Part shown: piece after piece, positions 23,701-36,060 of the stretch
How positions within the stretch are numbered: the first letter of the stretch is position 1
Layout of the letters: each line of letters starts with the position of its first letter
Source: Casuarius casuarius
Lineage: Eukaryota; Chordata; Aves; Casuariiformes; Casuariidae
DNA: 64,000 nucleotides
Assembly: GCA_003342895.1 (NCBI GenBank)
Contig: PTFA01000050.1
Coordinates: 5,355,615-5,419,614, forward strand
Direction of reading: 5' to 3'
Translations under genes and position numbers: made by a program
The notes under the pieces: model-generated
What the model was told of the DNA's origin: nothing
What the model saw: the letters and a program-made list of their open reading frames with translations, nothing else
Databases searched by the model: none

Positions 23701-26207
23701 GATGTCTGTGAGTTTAGGAATATAGCAATGATATTGGCTTCGCTGTTAAACCCTTAAAAAGCTGAGCACTCTAACTGTGAATTACAGCTTTCCCTTTCAT
23801 ATCTGCAGCTGAGTTTGACATGTGTAGCTGCAGCTGGCCCTACCTCTACAGTTTTATTTGATAAATCTGATTGATGAGGATTTTTTAATTCCTCTCGATC
23901 TTTTAAAATTAAAAAAAAAAAAAAGGAGAAAAAAAAAGTTGAAAAGAGCAGTAATTGCAAGTGAGCACTATAGAAACCTACAGCCAGCAGACATGTTTCA
24001 AAGGAAGCAGGGACAGCCTGGACCCTTTAGTTGCTGGCTAGTGAGGGCTTCAAATGTGCCTACATGGTGACTTTTAATTTTGATCCATGCTGAAAGAGCT
24101 TAGTTGGAAGACACCGTTTTTTTGATTTACACATCCTCTTCAATTCAGTGAGCGGAGGCTGTTGTCAGAGCAGATGCCAGAGGTGGTCTTTAGTGTGATG
24201 AAGTGGGTGTCCTTGCAACAGGGACCTCACCTGCAGCGAGCAGGGCTGGCTGTTTGTGGGAACAGGGATCAGTAAGAGATTAGAGGCAGAGAGGGATTTG
24301 CACAGAGTGGGATAATAAACTGTGTTAAGATCTGAAAGGCAAGAGGGCTCTGCCAGAGGGAAGGAGAGATCTGGGCTGTTGCTGGGGTCTGTGGGGTAGA
24401 AGTGCTACAGTATCACAATCCAAAACCTACATAAGCTTTTTCAGCCCCTTGAGCTGCAGCTGGGTTGCTGCTTGTCCTTGCTGTCAGGCTTTTCCTAATT
24501 GAGATGGGTGCACCCCTACCTTCTCTCCTGCCCATGGGAGCTGTGTTTTGCAATTGATATCAAGGAAAAATTTCCTCCTCTGGGAGTAAGAAATGTTTAG
24601 TGTATTTAAAGTCTTAATGTTTGTATAGCAGTTTATCTGTCAGGTTTGACAGCTCTTTGACAACCAACCTCTTTTCCATGTTCTCCCGCACATACTGTAT
24701 GCTCTGACCTGCAGAGACACGGCTGTCCGGCATGCTTACACCTGAGTCATTCTCCTTCCCCTTACACACTCAAGGAGCAGTTCATCCCGTCCCTGTGCGC
24801 GCAGTGAGCCATCTGTACGCCCTCCTGCTCTTGCCTGTTTGCATCCATCCAAGCCCCATTTCTTCCCCCTGCTTGTGAGGTTTGGGAGGCAAAGGATTGC
24901 AGCTCTCCTGTAGTTTCCACAGTGGCTCCCCTTGGCAGGCTCCCCTGCATGTCTGGTGAGTTAAGCAACTAATTTTCATTAGTGTCAAAGCACCTTGCCT
25001 ATAACTATAAACTACCAATTAAAGTTATCGATTCAGATCAGTAAAGGTACTAAATTCCAGTAGGAACTGAAAAAGTAAGTACTAAACTTACAGAGGCAAT
25101 CCGTTTAATGCAGCAGCGGATTAAAGCAACTGATTTATCATCTTTGTATCTTTACAAATGCTAATCCTCAGAATGTAGGTCTTGACCAACTTCTGTGTAT
25201 TTGGAATCTTTCATTTCATCTAACTGGGACAGATTTTAGTTGAGGATCTCAGACTGTTGCCCTTGAATAACTATCTCTTCAGAAATTAGATTTTTTTTTA
25301 GCTGATTAATTCTACAGGATGATTAATTTTTGTGTAAAGATAACTTTATATTTATCAGTTTTGGAGTTCAGAATTTCTTCCTTTATTTTCTGATCCTGGA
25401 AACATACACAGTAGCAAAGGTTTAGTATCCGTAATCTTGTGTCACTTTTCACTGACTTCTGTGAATTTTCATGTGGGTTTCTCAGAGAGCCTGTTTACAG
25501 AATTTGGTCCTTAGTTCTCTGTCTTCATAGTGCCTTGTCAGTCCATATGTCTGAACTGTGGAAAAGGTATTAAACTTTTTTTATATCATAATTTAATCTG
25601 ACTGAAGGTTGCATTAAACCAAGTCTCTACCAAAAGTCACTGATTTTTAGGATAATTTCTCCTAGAATGTACAAAAAACCTCTCCTTCCTTCACCCTTTG
25701 TTACTCAGTCTGCGTTGATCCAACAGGCATGTATGTCTGAATTTCTGTGCATCAAGAGTGACCTGTGTCTGCTCAATGGATAGCGGTAGTTTAAAAGGCT
25801 AGTAGTCTGTTTGAACTAACAGTGAGAGAGAATATGAAGAATATTATAACTGTGCATAACAGGAATTTCTATAATTAAAAATGGAATTCTCTGGCATTGG
25901 AGCAGAAATAGCAATTTTCTACCCAGTGAAGCTCCAAATTATTTTAGAGGAAATTAGATGTATTCTCCTGGACTGTGATCATTCTGAAAGATTTTTTTGA
26001 TGCCAAACTGTATCTGAAGATTAGAAACAGCAAGCTATATTGCCCTCTCATCTGCTGATAGCTTGAAAGTTGAAATATCATAGACAAGTATCATAGTTTT
26101 TTGTATTTGTTATACAGTTGATGTTCTCTCCTCATGTGATTATAATGTGGGAAATACCTTTTATAACCACTGTGTCCTTGTGTGCACACTTTTTTTTCCC
26201 TATGTTT

Positions 26208-26237
26208 GAACCAAAATTGCTAGAACCAAAATTGCTA
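26208..26237 (+). repeat. 15-bp perfect tandem duplication
   Basis: GAACCAAAATTGCTA occurs twice with no spacer. Identical copies imply a recent event. Confidence 0.95.
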
Positions 26238-26639
26238 TTTGCTTTATATACAGTTGCATCCTATGAAAGTACTTTTATTAAGGTTTAGTAGTTGAAAGCT
26301 GTAGTGAGGTTCCTGTTACAGGATAGACCGCTGCATTTGAATATCACAGATTTGCAGAGCAACCTGAGCCCTCAGGATGTGAAGTAACCATCTGTCCAAG
26401 AAGCATGTGGCCTGGGGATTCCCAGAGCTTCACAGTCTGACAGTCCCTCCCATGCCATGGCAAAAGTGAAGGAACCATTTCTTCCTTTTTGTTCAAAAAC
26501 CTCTTGTGCTGTAATCAACTGTTCCAGTATAACACCCTAGTATGTATCTGGCTTTCACAAACCTGATCTTCCACATGCCAGAAGGCTGCCTAGATGGGCT
26601 TTGGAGATAACAACAATGAAATATTTAGGAGAGATATAG

Positions 26640-26673
26640 GTGTGTGTATACACACACATATATATATACACTG
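26640..26673. repeat. Alternating TG/CA-TA tract with 18-bp perfect palindrome
   Basis: GTGTGTGTATACACACAC (26640-26657) equals its own reverse complement and is followed by a (TA)n run. It is able to form Z-DNA or a cruciform. Confidence 0.9.
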
Positions 26674-27224
26674 AAGTACACTAGGTTGCCCTCTAGTTTT
26701 ATTTCCTCTGCCAGTTCATTCAAAGCTGCTACCATCTAGTCCAGGTTTGTCTGAACAGTCCTCCAGTGTCTTCCAGGCTGGAAGCCTACTGTGGTTTTGC
26801 ATTAAGTATCGGCCCTAGGGTAAAACTATATTTGTATGATTCATTTTACTGAACGTGAAAAAATTCAAGTGAGCACTTGCTCACATGGGAAAAATTCCCT
26901 GGCAGCACAGTGCTGTTCTGGTTACATCACTACAGTGCTGCTGGTGTAGCTCCCCCCTGCCTATGGGCCTGCCTGCGCTCCCTTTGGAAGGATGCCTTGG
27001 GGACCATTTCCTCCTGTTGAGATTGGTTATGGTCTGTTCGGTGTAAATCATAAGAAAGCAATTGGTGTTTGCCTCCATTAGCTCTGATATAAATATGCTG
27101 CTCTGCCCTTACTATTGACAGCAAACGTTTTTCTGCTCAGCAGCACAGTGACACAAGCTGACAGGCTGTTTTAGTATCTAGGCTATTTGACCTGGCCTTT
27201 AACTTCCTCCTATGGGGGAGAAGG

Positions 27225-27430
27225 TTGAGTTTGTGCTTAATGTACTGGGCTAGCACCCAGGGGATCTTGTTTCAATTCCCAGTTCTGCCACAAACTTCTT
27301 GTTTGACCTTGGATAAATCATTTAATCTCTTTCTGCAGCAACTCCCCTTTTGGGGAGAGTGGGGGGAGGAGTAATAATAGCCTCCTTCATCTTGTCTATT
27401 TTAGGGCTGTATTTTTTTAAGAAGTGTGGC
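27225..27430 (+). repeat. MIR-like (amniote CORE-SINE) relic
   Basis: Successive matches to the MIR consensus as I remember it: CAATTCCCAGTTCTGCCAC, then TTTGACCTTGGATAAATCAT, then TTAATCTCTTT, then AATAATAGCCTCCTTCATCT, then TTTTAGGGCTG. The order and spacing fit a + strand copy with the tRNA-derived and core parts decayed. Confidence 0.65.
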
Positions 27431-29224
27431 ACTAGATGACATCTATTTAAAGGGCTGCCTTTTCAAAATAGGTCAGTTTTCACTTGGCACTTAAGACTAC
27501 ATTAGAGAGATTTCTTCCATGGCATCTGCTCTGAGGCACTCTGGCGGTGCAGACTTCCCTTCTTTTGTCAAGGCCTTCATGAAGAGGAAGGGGAGAAATT
27601 TCCCGAGAGTTGAGCACTTCTAGAAATGTGATCCAAACATGGAGAAGAGGCCATATAGGTGCAGAGATGGGGGAAATGGCCTCGTGCCCGTGGCCTACTC
27701 TCTTCCCTCAGTATATCCATGCCTGACTAGGACTTGTGTCCAGGTTGGGGAATTAGGCTTCGCTATGATACAGTTCATCATAAAGTGCACCACTGCAAAA
27801 GCCCATCAGCCTTTCTGACACCTCCATCTTCCCCTTTGCTGGGTGAGCCCTTTTCCAGGCAAAACTCTCCAGCTGTCCCCTGATCTCTGTGCTACAGCGA
27901 GAGAGAGCTAAACACTGTCCTACCTATCACAACGGAGGGGTCAGTCAAGGGAACATACTTTACTTGCAGCGCTGGCATAATGGTTTAAAGCAAATGGACA
28001 GCTCAATGTTTTTGCTAACTTACAAAATCTGGCATCTCAGAAGAACGTGTCTGGACTCAGCAAGGCCATTTTCACAGGCAAAACATTGTAATTAATCCAC
28101 ATGTTTGGCATTGCTGCTGGAGATTGTCCTTTCTTGCTCTGAATAAGATGTATATTCATGGACTGAAAGTTGCCTGGTTTTATTTCGATGCTGGCTGTGT
28201 GTTCACGCTGCGGAGGAATCTCTGCGCGCTGGTGCTCGGCTCTCCCAGCTGCACCAACACAAAGGCTCTGGTCACTTTTGCTGGATTGTCTAGCAAAGTG
28301 GGAGCTGCAGTCTGGAGATCATCTATTAGTCTGGGGAAAAATAGGGTCTAAATAAGATGACGAGTGAATGAGGTGGTCAGAACTAAAGGGGTAAACAGCC
28401 CCTTTCTCTTAATGGGTTCTGTATAACATATGAAAAGCCCACACATGCTTTATCTGTATTCTGACCGGCTACGAGCCTTACACAGACTTCATACAACAAT
28501 TCATCACAGCCGACTTGTGCAAGGCGTATTTGATATGTAAGATGTGTGACTCAACCTCTTTTATTCCCTCATTAATTTTCTATTCTGCCTGAAATGGGTT
28601 CTTACACTGTACTCATCACCAGGGTATGAATGCTAGGTGAAAACGGGGCATAAGGATTACTGCTCTTCATTTTAGGCATCACAGCAGAAGAAAGGGCTGG
28701 GTTTCCAAACGAATGAACTATGCACCTATGTCACCTGAATCTTTATGCAGTTATGCACCTAATTCCATGTGTGATTACTACTATTGCACATGCAAATCTG
28801 ATAAGGAATGAGCATTGCCATATTGTTGATAGGATTTTAAGAACAGCTGATGGTCAGTTTGAAATTTTTAGCTCTTGTGGGTACTTCTGAAGACCTTGCC
28901 TTAAAGTGCATGAAGATATGGTTTATTTGGTCAACTTGCATGCACATCTTCTGAATTGTATATCTAGTGCAGGTTTGCGTTTCTGTTTAGTTTCTCTACC
29001 TTCTTTCCTTTTCAACATTTCTATAAGTGCTTCTTGCTGTGTCTTTGTATTGCATGCTTTATATATCTTTCTGCCTTGGTATGTATTAACTGCTCAGACT
29101 CCCAAGGGCCTCAGAAGATGAATGGCTTTATCTGTAAGATTCCAGTAATAATCCATTTGTGTATGAAATGTGCTCTTCAGTATTACTGCATCACAGAGTT
29201 GGCATTATCTGATAGTTAGAATAG

Positions 29225-29415
29225 GAGACTATGGATAGCAACTGCTGAGCTGCGTTCTGAGCTATGCCTCAGGCTCTCCCGATAGCTCTTGACAAGTCAC
29301 TTAAATTCTTTACAGTTCATCATATCCAATGACAAAATTAGCTCGGCTAGCCAGGATGCATCAGGGGTGTTGTGTGGCTTCCTTAGCTAGCACCTGCAAA
29401 GCACTGCACGATTCA
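29225..29415 (+). repeat. MIR-like SINE relic
   Basis: CTCTTGACAAGTCACTTAAA matches the MIR segment 'cttgggcaagtcacttaa'. It is followed by TTTACAGTTCATCAT and GGGGTGTTGTGTGGCTTCC, then CACCTGCAAAGCACTGCACG, corresponding to 'gttgttgtgaggatt' and 'gtaaagcgcttag'. More decayed than the other copies. Confidence 0.5.
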
Positions 29416-32400
29416 GTGATCAAATGCAGTAAGTGATTGTACTCAAAACAGTGAAACCAGGCACCTGCCGGGTGGATCCAGCAGTGGTGGGAGTAAGAGG
29501 AGGGCTCAGTGACACCAAGCATGTTATGTGGGATGGCAGAGGAGGGAGGAGGAAAGAAGAGCTACCTTGCCATCCCCATCACCCACCCTCCTGTAAATCC
29601 ACAGCTGTGATGGGATGGGCTTTTCCAGGCATTTCTGGTAATGAATGTTGCAACTTCACAATTCACTCTAGTACACACTGGCATTTTTGAGGTACTGTCC
29701 ACTGGCTTCTGATTTAATTTCAGATGATCTTAGTCCAGGCAAAAAATGCAGTATGTGCCAATCAAGAAGTACAGAGCACCCAATAAGTACAGTTTGAAAG
29801 CTGTGTTATCCTTATCTATTAGTAATGATCAATTAGCATGAAGGTCAGTGGGCAACTTGGAAATGAGTCAGATAAGAAGGGCAGAAGGAGGACTTGAATG
29901 GAAAGGAAATCCTTGATTCATATTCCATGTTTCAAGTCATAACTCTGTAACGGTGGGGGCGGAGGGTAGCATTAAGTAGTTCTGCTGTCACACTGACTCA
30001 ACCAGGGTGTAAATCATGGCGGATAGAGTGCTGTGGCTTTTCTCTGGTGCTGAAGCATTATACAGTATCACAGAAGAGATTTCAATTTAGAAAAAGCCCT
30101 CCTTGCTCTCCACCCCACCCTGACAGTTCCTGGCCAATTTTATTCCTCTGGCTTTGTGTGTCTTGATCAGCACTGCAGGGGCTTTGCTGTGGGGGCCACC
30201 AAAAGCTCCTCCGCTCGCCCCAAGGTGAGCGGGCTTGGTAGTGAATGCCTGTGGGACAGAGCTGGTGGGAGGCAGGGTGGCTGCAGCAGCCTCTTGAACA
30301 GCACCTGAGCAAGGAATACCATTCAACACAATGTTAATGTTTTGGAGGGAAGAAGAAAGGAAGATTTGTAACCAATTAATTAGCTTGCAAATTTTGCACA
30401 GATGATTCAAGTGTGTCGCATTAAACAGTAATCGGCCCTTCCCTGTTTATATGCACACCCTGAGATAAATAAAAAGGTATTAAAAAACATTACTGAGAGT
30501 TACACACACGCACCCAAGGTAGTGTGGGCCTCTTAATGTGAACATGTGCTTGAGTCTGGTTTCTTTTGCAAGCTGTTGCTGTTCAGACAGAAACGACAGG
30601 GCAAATCAGTTGTTTGTGGTAGTGAGGCATTATGGTACACTGCCTTTTTGCCTAAATGTTGTCTTTACTCTGTCAGTTATTTTAAATAAGTGTGCTCAAA
30701 ATAATTTTATCTTCACCTGAGTCTCCTTTATCATGGGCAGTCCCTTGGGTTTGTGCCTGTGTGAAAGCAGGCATTGAATCATAGCGAGGGCAGAGCTCCC
30801 GGTGTTTGGTCCTGGCCAAGGACAGACCAGTAGCTCCTTGGTCCAAGCAGTGCCCAGGCCACTTCTCTAGATTTGAATACTAGAAGACTAGGTTTCCATT
30901 TCCAGCTCACCCAGTGAAGGAGGGACAGAAGCACAACTGGTTTCCCCCTAGCTTGCTTATCAGCTCTTTCTCCTGTCTGTCTGGGCTGGGCCATATATGT
31001 TGAACCGAGAGACTGTTATCTTCAGGCTGCCTCTGTGTTGGTGGGGCACCTGGGAAGGGAAGGCTGAGCAGGTTCCAGGACCTGTCCTGTTTTCTCTTGA
31101 CCATCTTGGAGTCCTTGTTCACCTAAATGTTTGAACAGGGGCAGATTTGTAGAGTAGGAACCATAGAGGTTTTTAGCTCCTGCCATGCTGTGCCTTACCC
31201 CTCTTGCATAACGTAATCTAGAACAAAAATCGTGAACAAGGCCACTGCTTCGTTAGCGAGCTAGGCACTGTTGACGAGTCATTGTCAACTGCAAGCAATT
31301 TTTGATCAGTGCCTTGCAAGGTTGTTACCCAGAAGAGAGGTCCTGCACCTAATGTTGTTCCTCAAGATCATCCACTTTTTCTTCTGTGCTTGGCCAAAGA
31401 GGTGCTGCAGGCATCAGTCGGCAGCAGCGAGGTGGCCTGCAGCCTTCAGCCGCGGAGCGGACGCCTGCCACCGCCACCCGTGGAGAGCCCGCGCCCCGTG
31501 GGCATGGCAGCCTCCTCTCCGGGCTAGTTAAGAGAGAGTTTCCTGTTAAGATGCATTCAACCAGCACATCACAACATCAAAGCTACTCCTTACTGTAAGA
31601 ATTGATGTCTTTGAGGCAGCTTCTCTGGATTAAAACAGACAAGTGAACTGTGCCGCTTGCCATGGATTTCAGACGGTATGATAAAATCTTTCTTGTTTTC
31701 CCAAGTTTACATATCCCAGGTTTTCACTGTTGCTGTGGGGCAGGTTGGTGGATGGATGAAAATAAATGTGTCACTTTTCTGTGTGTGAAGTTTATTTCTG
31801 CTTATTTCTCCCACGCGTACTTACATATGCATCCATACAGAGGCTTAACAAAATACTTAGTCTCCTTTAACGCTGAGTGTGTGAAGGAATACATGTGTAC
31901 TGTACTTTCAGCTTCTGTTCCTGAAATACCATATGTTCTGGCCTGTGAGCTTAAAATATCCTGATGAAGTGATGTTTTAAAGCACAAGAGAGCTACGTGC
32001 AGTGTTTCTTCTCCACTCTCTGGAGGCTAATTAATCCCCTTAAAATAGAGAAATAGTGGTGAAATAGGTGCTCTTGGTATTAAGCAACTGAACTGCCTGT
32101 TGAAAATGATGAAACGTAAATACAAAAGAGAATAGGTAAGGCTAGGTTAAAAACTGTGTTCCTGCCTCTGACAGTTTACTTTGATGAATGCACTCATTCA
32201 CTCATATTCGCCATTTGAATCCTGCATAATCAGAGATAACAGGCGGATGGTTTGCATGAATAACTAAGTTTGTCATGTTTAATTTTCTTTAAAAAAAGAA
32301 ACGGCAGTTGCTTTACCCTCATCCTTCAGGCCCAATACATATTTATAAATTGTCAGGAAATGAAAAGCCTTTTAACAGCACGCAACAAGCATGCAAAGCC

Positions 32401-34064
32401 TCCATGAGAAATAACTGGGAGAGCAGCGAGCTGGGGGAGGAAGCAGCCTGCCTGCAATTCGGACTCGCTCGCCCCACTTCAGGCTGGGAAGCCAAGGCGG
32501 GCAGAGGGCGCTAAGCTAGTTGTCTGAATTATTAGTATGTGAGGCACCAATACTTGTTTTGTGTTCTTCAGATGGTGTGTTCTGACGACTTGACACCGTG
32601 AAACGAGAAGCATTAAAACTGAAGAATAAATCTGTGTTTGGCAGTTAGCTAGTAATTCAGCAAGTGACTGTGCTGCTTAATATTTGATAGGTTGTTTGCT
32701 TTATAGTGCCTATCCCATCACTGACAATTTCTTAAAACATACAGAAGGTGCAGCTGGAGTTGCATGGAGTGAAATGGTGGAGGACCGTCTTCTGCAGAGC
32801 ATCGCTCCAGTGGCTGCTGTCCTCTGCTCACCCTCCCCAGCTCGCTCCTCCAGCCCTGGCAGCCGGGTGCTGCACAAACACAGTGGAGAAGGGGCTGGTT
32901 TGCTCGGAATGTGGCTTTGATCCAGGATCAGCCCTCCCCAGCCGGTCGCAGGCATGGGCACGGGGTATCGTGGCTGCTACGGAATGGTGCTAATGGTGCA
33001 ATTAAAAAAAATCTGCTTTTTTCATTGAGCAAATGATTTCTGCAGAGAGTAGCATGATATATTAAAATGTCTATAGAAAGCTCCCAAGGGAGAAATTCAG
33101 AACAAGAAGGATTGGTTTGCTAACACTGAGAGAGAAACCAGGAGTCGCTAATGTGAGGCTGAAGGAAGAAGACCAAATCTAGTTAGAGTGTCTTCTAACC
33201 AAAAGAGGCTTTTTCCATAATCATTCTATCAAGAAGATCTTTGCAGTAGGAGACCTCTGACTTCCATCCCAATATATATGTCACCAGACTCAAATCCCTC
33301 AAGAGCTTAACTCAATGATACTTGAAGTAAAAACTACTAGGCAGAAATGCAATTTGATTATCAGCGTGTGTGCAGCCTGTGAGATGCAAAAGATCTCTGC
33401 AGACTGAAGTTTGAGAGGAGCCCAGGGCTGGAGGTGAGGCAGGCGTATTCTTCGAAACCGGTGCTGTGACTCTGTTATCCAATCTTTACTTTCATCCTGG
33501 AATTGAGAAGTCCCATGGACAACGTGGCAAAATACAACAAATCCACAGACAAAATGAACTTTGGGCTGATTAGGGATCCTGTTGCTGGGAGTTCATTTGG
33601 CTTTAGCGTAGTTTAAAATGGTCTCAGAGTTGCTCTGAATTGCAGGAGTTTGTAGCGCCCCGAAGAGGGCCGGGCTGCGGGAGCGGTGGGCTCTGGGATT
33701 GTTCACCCTGCCCACGCCATCTCCATCTCCCTGGAGGGATGGGGATGCTGCGCAGCCAGGGCTGCCGTGGGTACCAGCTGTGTGGTCTGTGAAAGTACTG
33801 CTGAGCAAAGCGGTGTTGAAAGAAACTTAGAATACGTACTTGAGTGCCATATTCAGATTGAATAGCAAAAATGATAGATCTTTCCCAAAAATATCACTGA
33901 GATGAAAAGTATGAAGTGTTTGCCACTAGTAGTTGTCTTGGGAATAGAGAATAATGAAATAGCAATTTCAAAACCACAAGGGCCTGTAAAATGTTGTTTC
34001 CCTGCTAAAAATATCTCACGGAAAAATCTTTAAAGCATCAGTCCCTCTCTTTTTTATAGACCTT

Positions 34065-34160
34065 GCTTCATCCAAGCACTTAAGTGCGTGCTTAATTCTA
34101 AGCCTGTAAGCCGTTCTCCTGATGCCTTTGGGAAGAGCCTGCATTTAAAGTGTTGGCACG
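34065..34160. repeat. Relic of an ancient palindromic amniote DNA element
   Basis: CCAAGCACTTAAGTGCGTGC, then TTAATTCTAAGCCTGTAAGC, then a degraded GATGCCTTTGGGAAG centre and GCATTTAAAG. This follows the reptile repeat 'agcacttaagcacgtgcttaactttaagcatgtgagtag / cattgacttcaatggg' as I remember it. Confidence 0.45.
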
Positions 34161-34529
34161 TGTCCGCGTTTGGCTGGGTCGAGCTGCGGCGGATGGTTGT
34201 GGGAATCTGGCAGAGGGAGGATGTGCAGAGCCTGATTCTCATTTGCGCGGAGGCGGCGCTACCCAGCTCCCCGGGCGAGGAGGGCTCTTGCAGAGAGTGT
34301 AAGTGTGTGCGAACTCTAAACCATGTAATTAATTTAAAATCCCCTGAAGTTAACCTAAAATAGTCCCATATATGCAGAGTGGGATGGGTAGACCACAGGC
34401 GTCCGTGCGCTGCACCTTTGTGCTTCCCTGGGAAAGCCCCGGAGCCACGCGCCCTTCGACTCACAGCCGCTGCCCCGCACGCGGCGTCGCGCCGCTCCCT
34501 TCCTCCGGCTCAGCTGCTGTCTGGTCTCA

Positions 34530-34860
34530 AACAGAGACATTAACATTTTCCTTAATAGGGATATCTGTGTTGCTACATAGTCTGAATTGGCCTCTATTAC
34601 TTATTAATGAAGATCCGAAAGTGCACGTACTTAAGACCTTTGCTTAGCTAAGGGGAGTCTTCTAGGGCCAATTTGCTTTCTGTTTAATGACTAATGGCTA
34701 TTGAGACATAATGTCCACTAAGCAGATATCACATCCTATTTAGTATGTAATGTTTAAATATTTAATTAATTAAACACTGCCAAATATTTAATTAAACGCC
34801 ATCAGAGCCATCCTGACACTTCCAGTATGCATAATGCAAAGGAAATCAGGGCTTCCCTTG
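34530..34860. promoter_or_regulatory. Candidate enhancer with paired TTTAATTAA sites
   Basis: AT-rich block bounded on the left by a CpG-rich patch. AAATATTTAATTAA occurs at 34756-34769 and again at 34782-34795, 26 bases apart. TTAATTAA is a core homeodomain/LIM-homeodomain site. Function is inferred. Confidence 0.3.
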
Positions 34861-35079
34861 TCAGCCCCACAAGTACTGCAAATTTGGCCTTCCGCGGAAA
34901 TAGCTGAGGTCTGTGCAGCCAAAATACCTGAAATCATGCAATAAAATGGGCTGTTGTCTGAAAACTTCTTTTTTTTGCAAAATGAGCTGAGCTAAACGTT
35001 TTGTTAGTAAATCAAGCTCAGAAGTGACACGTAGGCAGAGCGGAGGTACTGTATTCCACACTGAAACAAGAATGCTATG

Positions 35080-36060
35080 CTTGTATATTGACTTTTAATT
35101 ATTTAAAAGTAAATGACTGCTACTTAGCATGGCATACCTGCCAGCAGTTTACACTAGTTTTGCTTAAATATTTACTCTGCTATTCAATAAAAAATGAGTC
35201 TACTGAAGCAAAAAATGAGAACCTACCATATCACATGGTTCCGCTCCTACCTGTGGCATGTTAAATTCACAAAGAATTATTCACAAAGTGATGCTAAATT
35301 TTGCTGAGTTTCCTGGGTTGAGCCAAAATATGGCTCTAAACGATCCAGGCAAATTTTCCGCTACAAACTGGATCGTAATTATCAGCTTTTTCCATTAGGT
35401 TCCATATTTAATTATGGAAACTTGGCATTTAAGTATTAAAAAAATAAAGATCTTTAGATCCCAGCAGGTACAGCAGCATTTTGGGTTGAATAGCTTATTT
35501 GAACATTTTATTCCCAATCTCCAGCCTCTGATCTGTGCTGAAGCTGGTAGGTCCCATTTCATCACTCCCTGCGTGCGGGTGTCTTATTTTAACATTCCCA
35601 CACGGACTCTTTAGCGAACAAGGAATGTGGCTACCAGTTGGATAAACCATTAAAGTGAAATCATTTGTATGCTTGGATTCAAGCCATTTATTAAAGAAAT
35701 GAGGATACGTATTTGGCTTTCTTTAGAGGATCTTACACAATCTTATTGGCTGCTCTAGCGAAATTATCTTTCACTGTAAAGAGCTGATGCTCCAGTTGCT
35801 CAAATTGCCTTTTACTTGTATAAACAGGCAAAAAATTGGACTCACAGTGTAGAAAGCCTGTATTGTTAGGACCTTTATCTCTCAAGTTCAGTGATGCTTT
35901 GCTTTGTCCATTTGCATTTATTGAACAATCAGTTGCCTGAACAGCTGTGAGTTTGCCTACATCTATGGGCTGCGGGGATGTCTTTAATTTTCATGTTCTC
36001 CTGCCCACCCAAGCAATAACCTCGAACTACATTCATTCATTTCACTTCTTTGCTTCTTGC
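35080..36060. promoter_or_regulatory. Candidate conserved AT-rich block
   Basis: Non-repetitive AT-rich sequence with TTTAATTATTTAAAAG, ATTAGTA-type, TTTGCATTTA and CAATTATC-like words, resembling vertebrate developmental enhancers. No coding sequence visible. Confidence 0.2.

Larger units (their letters stand above)
20721..31270. other. Intergenic, no gene seen
   Basis: Moderately AT-rich sequence with two MIR-like SINEs, a Z-DNA-prone palindrome near 26.65 kb, a 15-bp tandem duplication at 26.2 kb and a T-rich/A-rich patch at 23.75-23.94 kb. No splice-flanked coding exon was recognised. Confidence 0.7.

Noticed and set aside
27240..27300. tRNA-like B-box GTTTCAATTCCC
   Set aside because: Part of a MIR-like SINE; no cloverleaf can be drawn.
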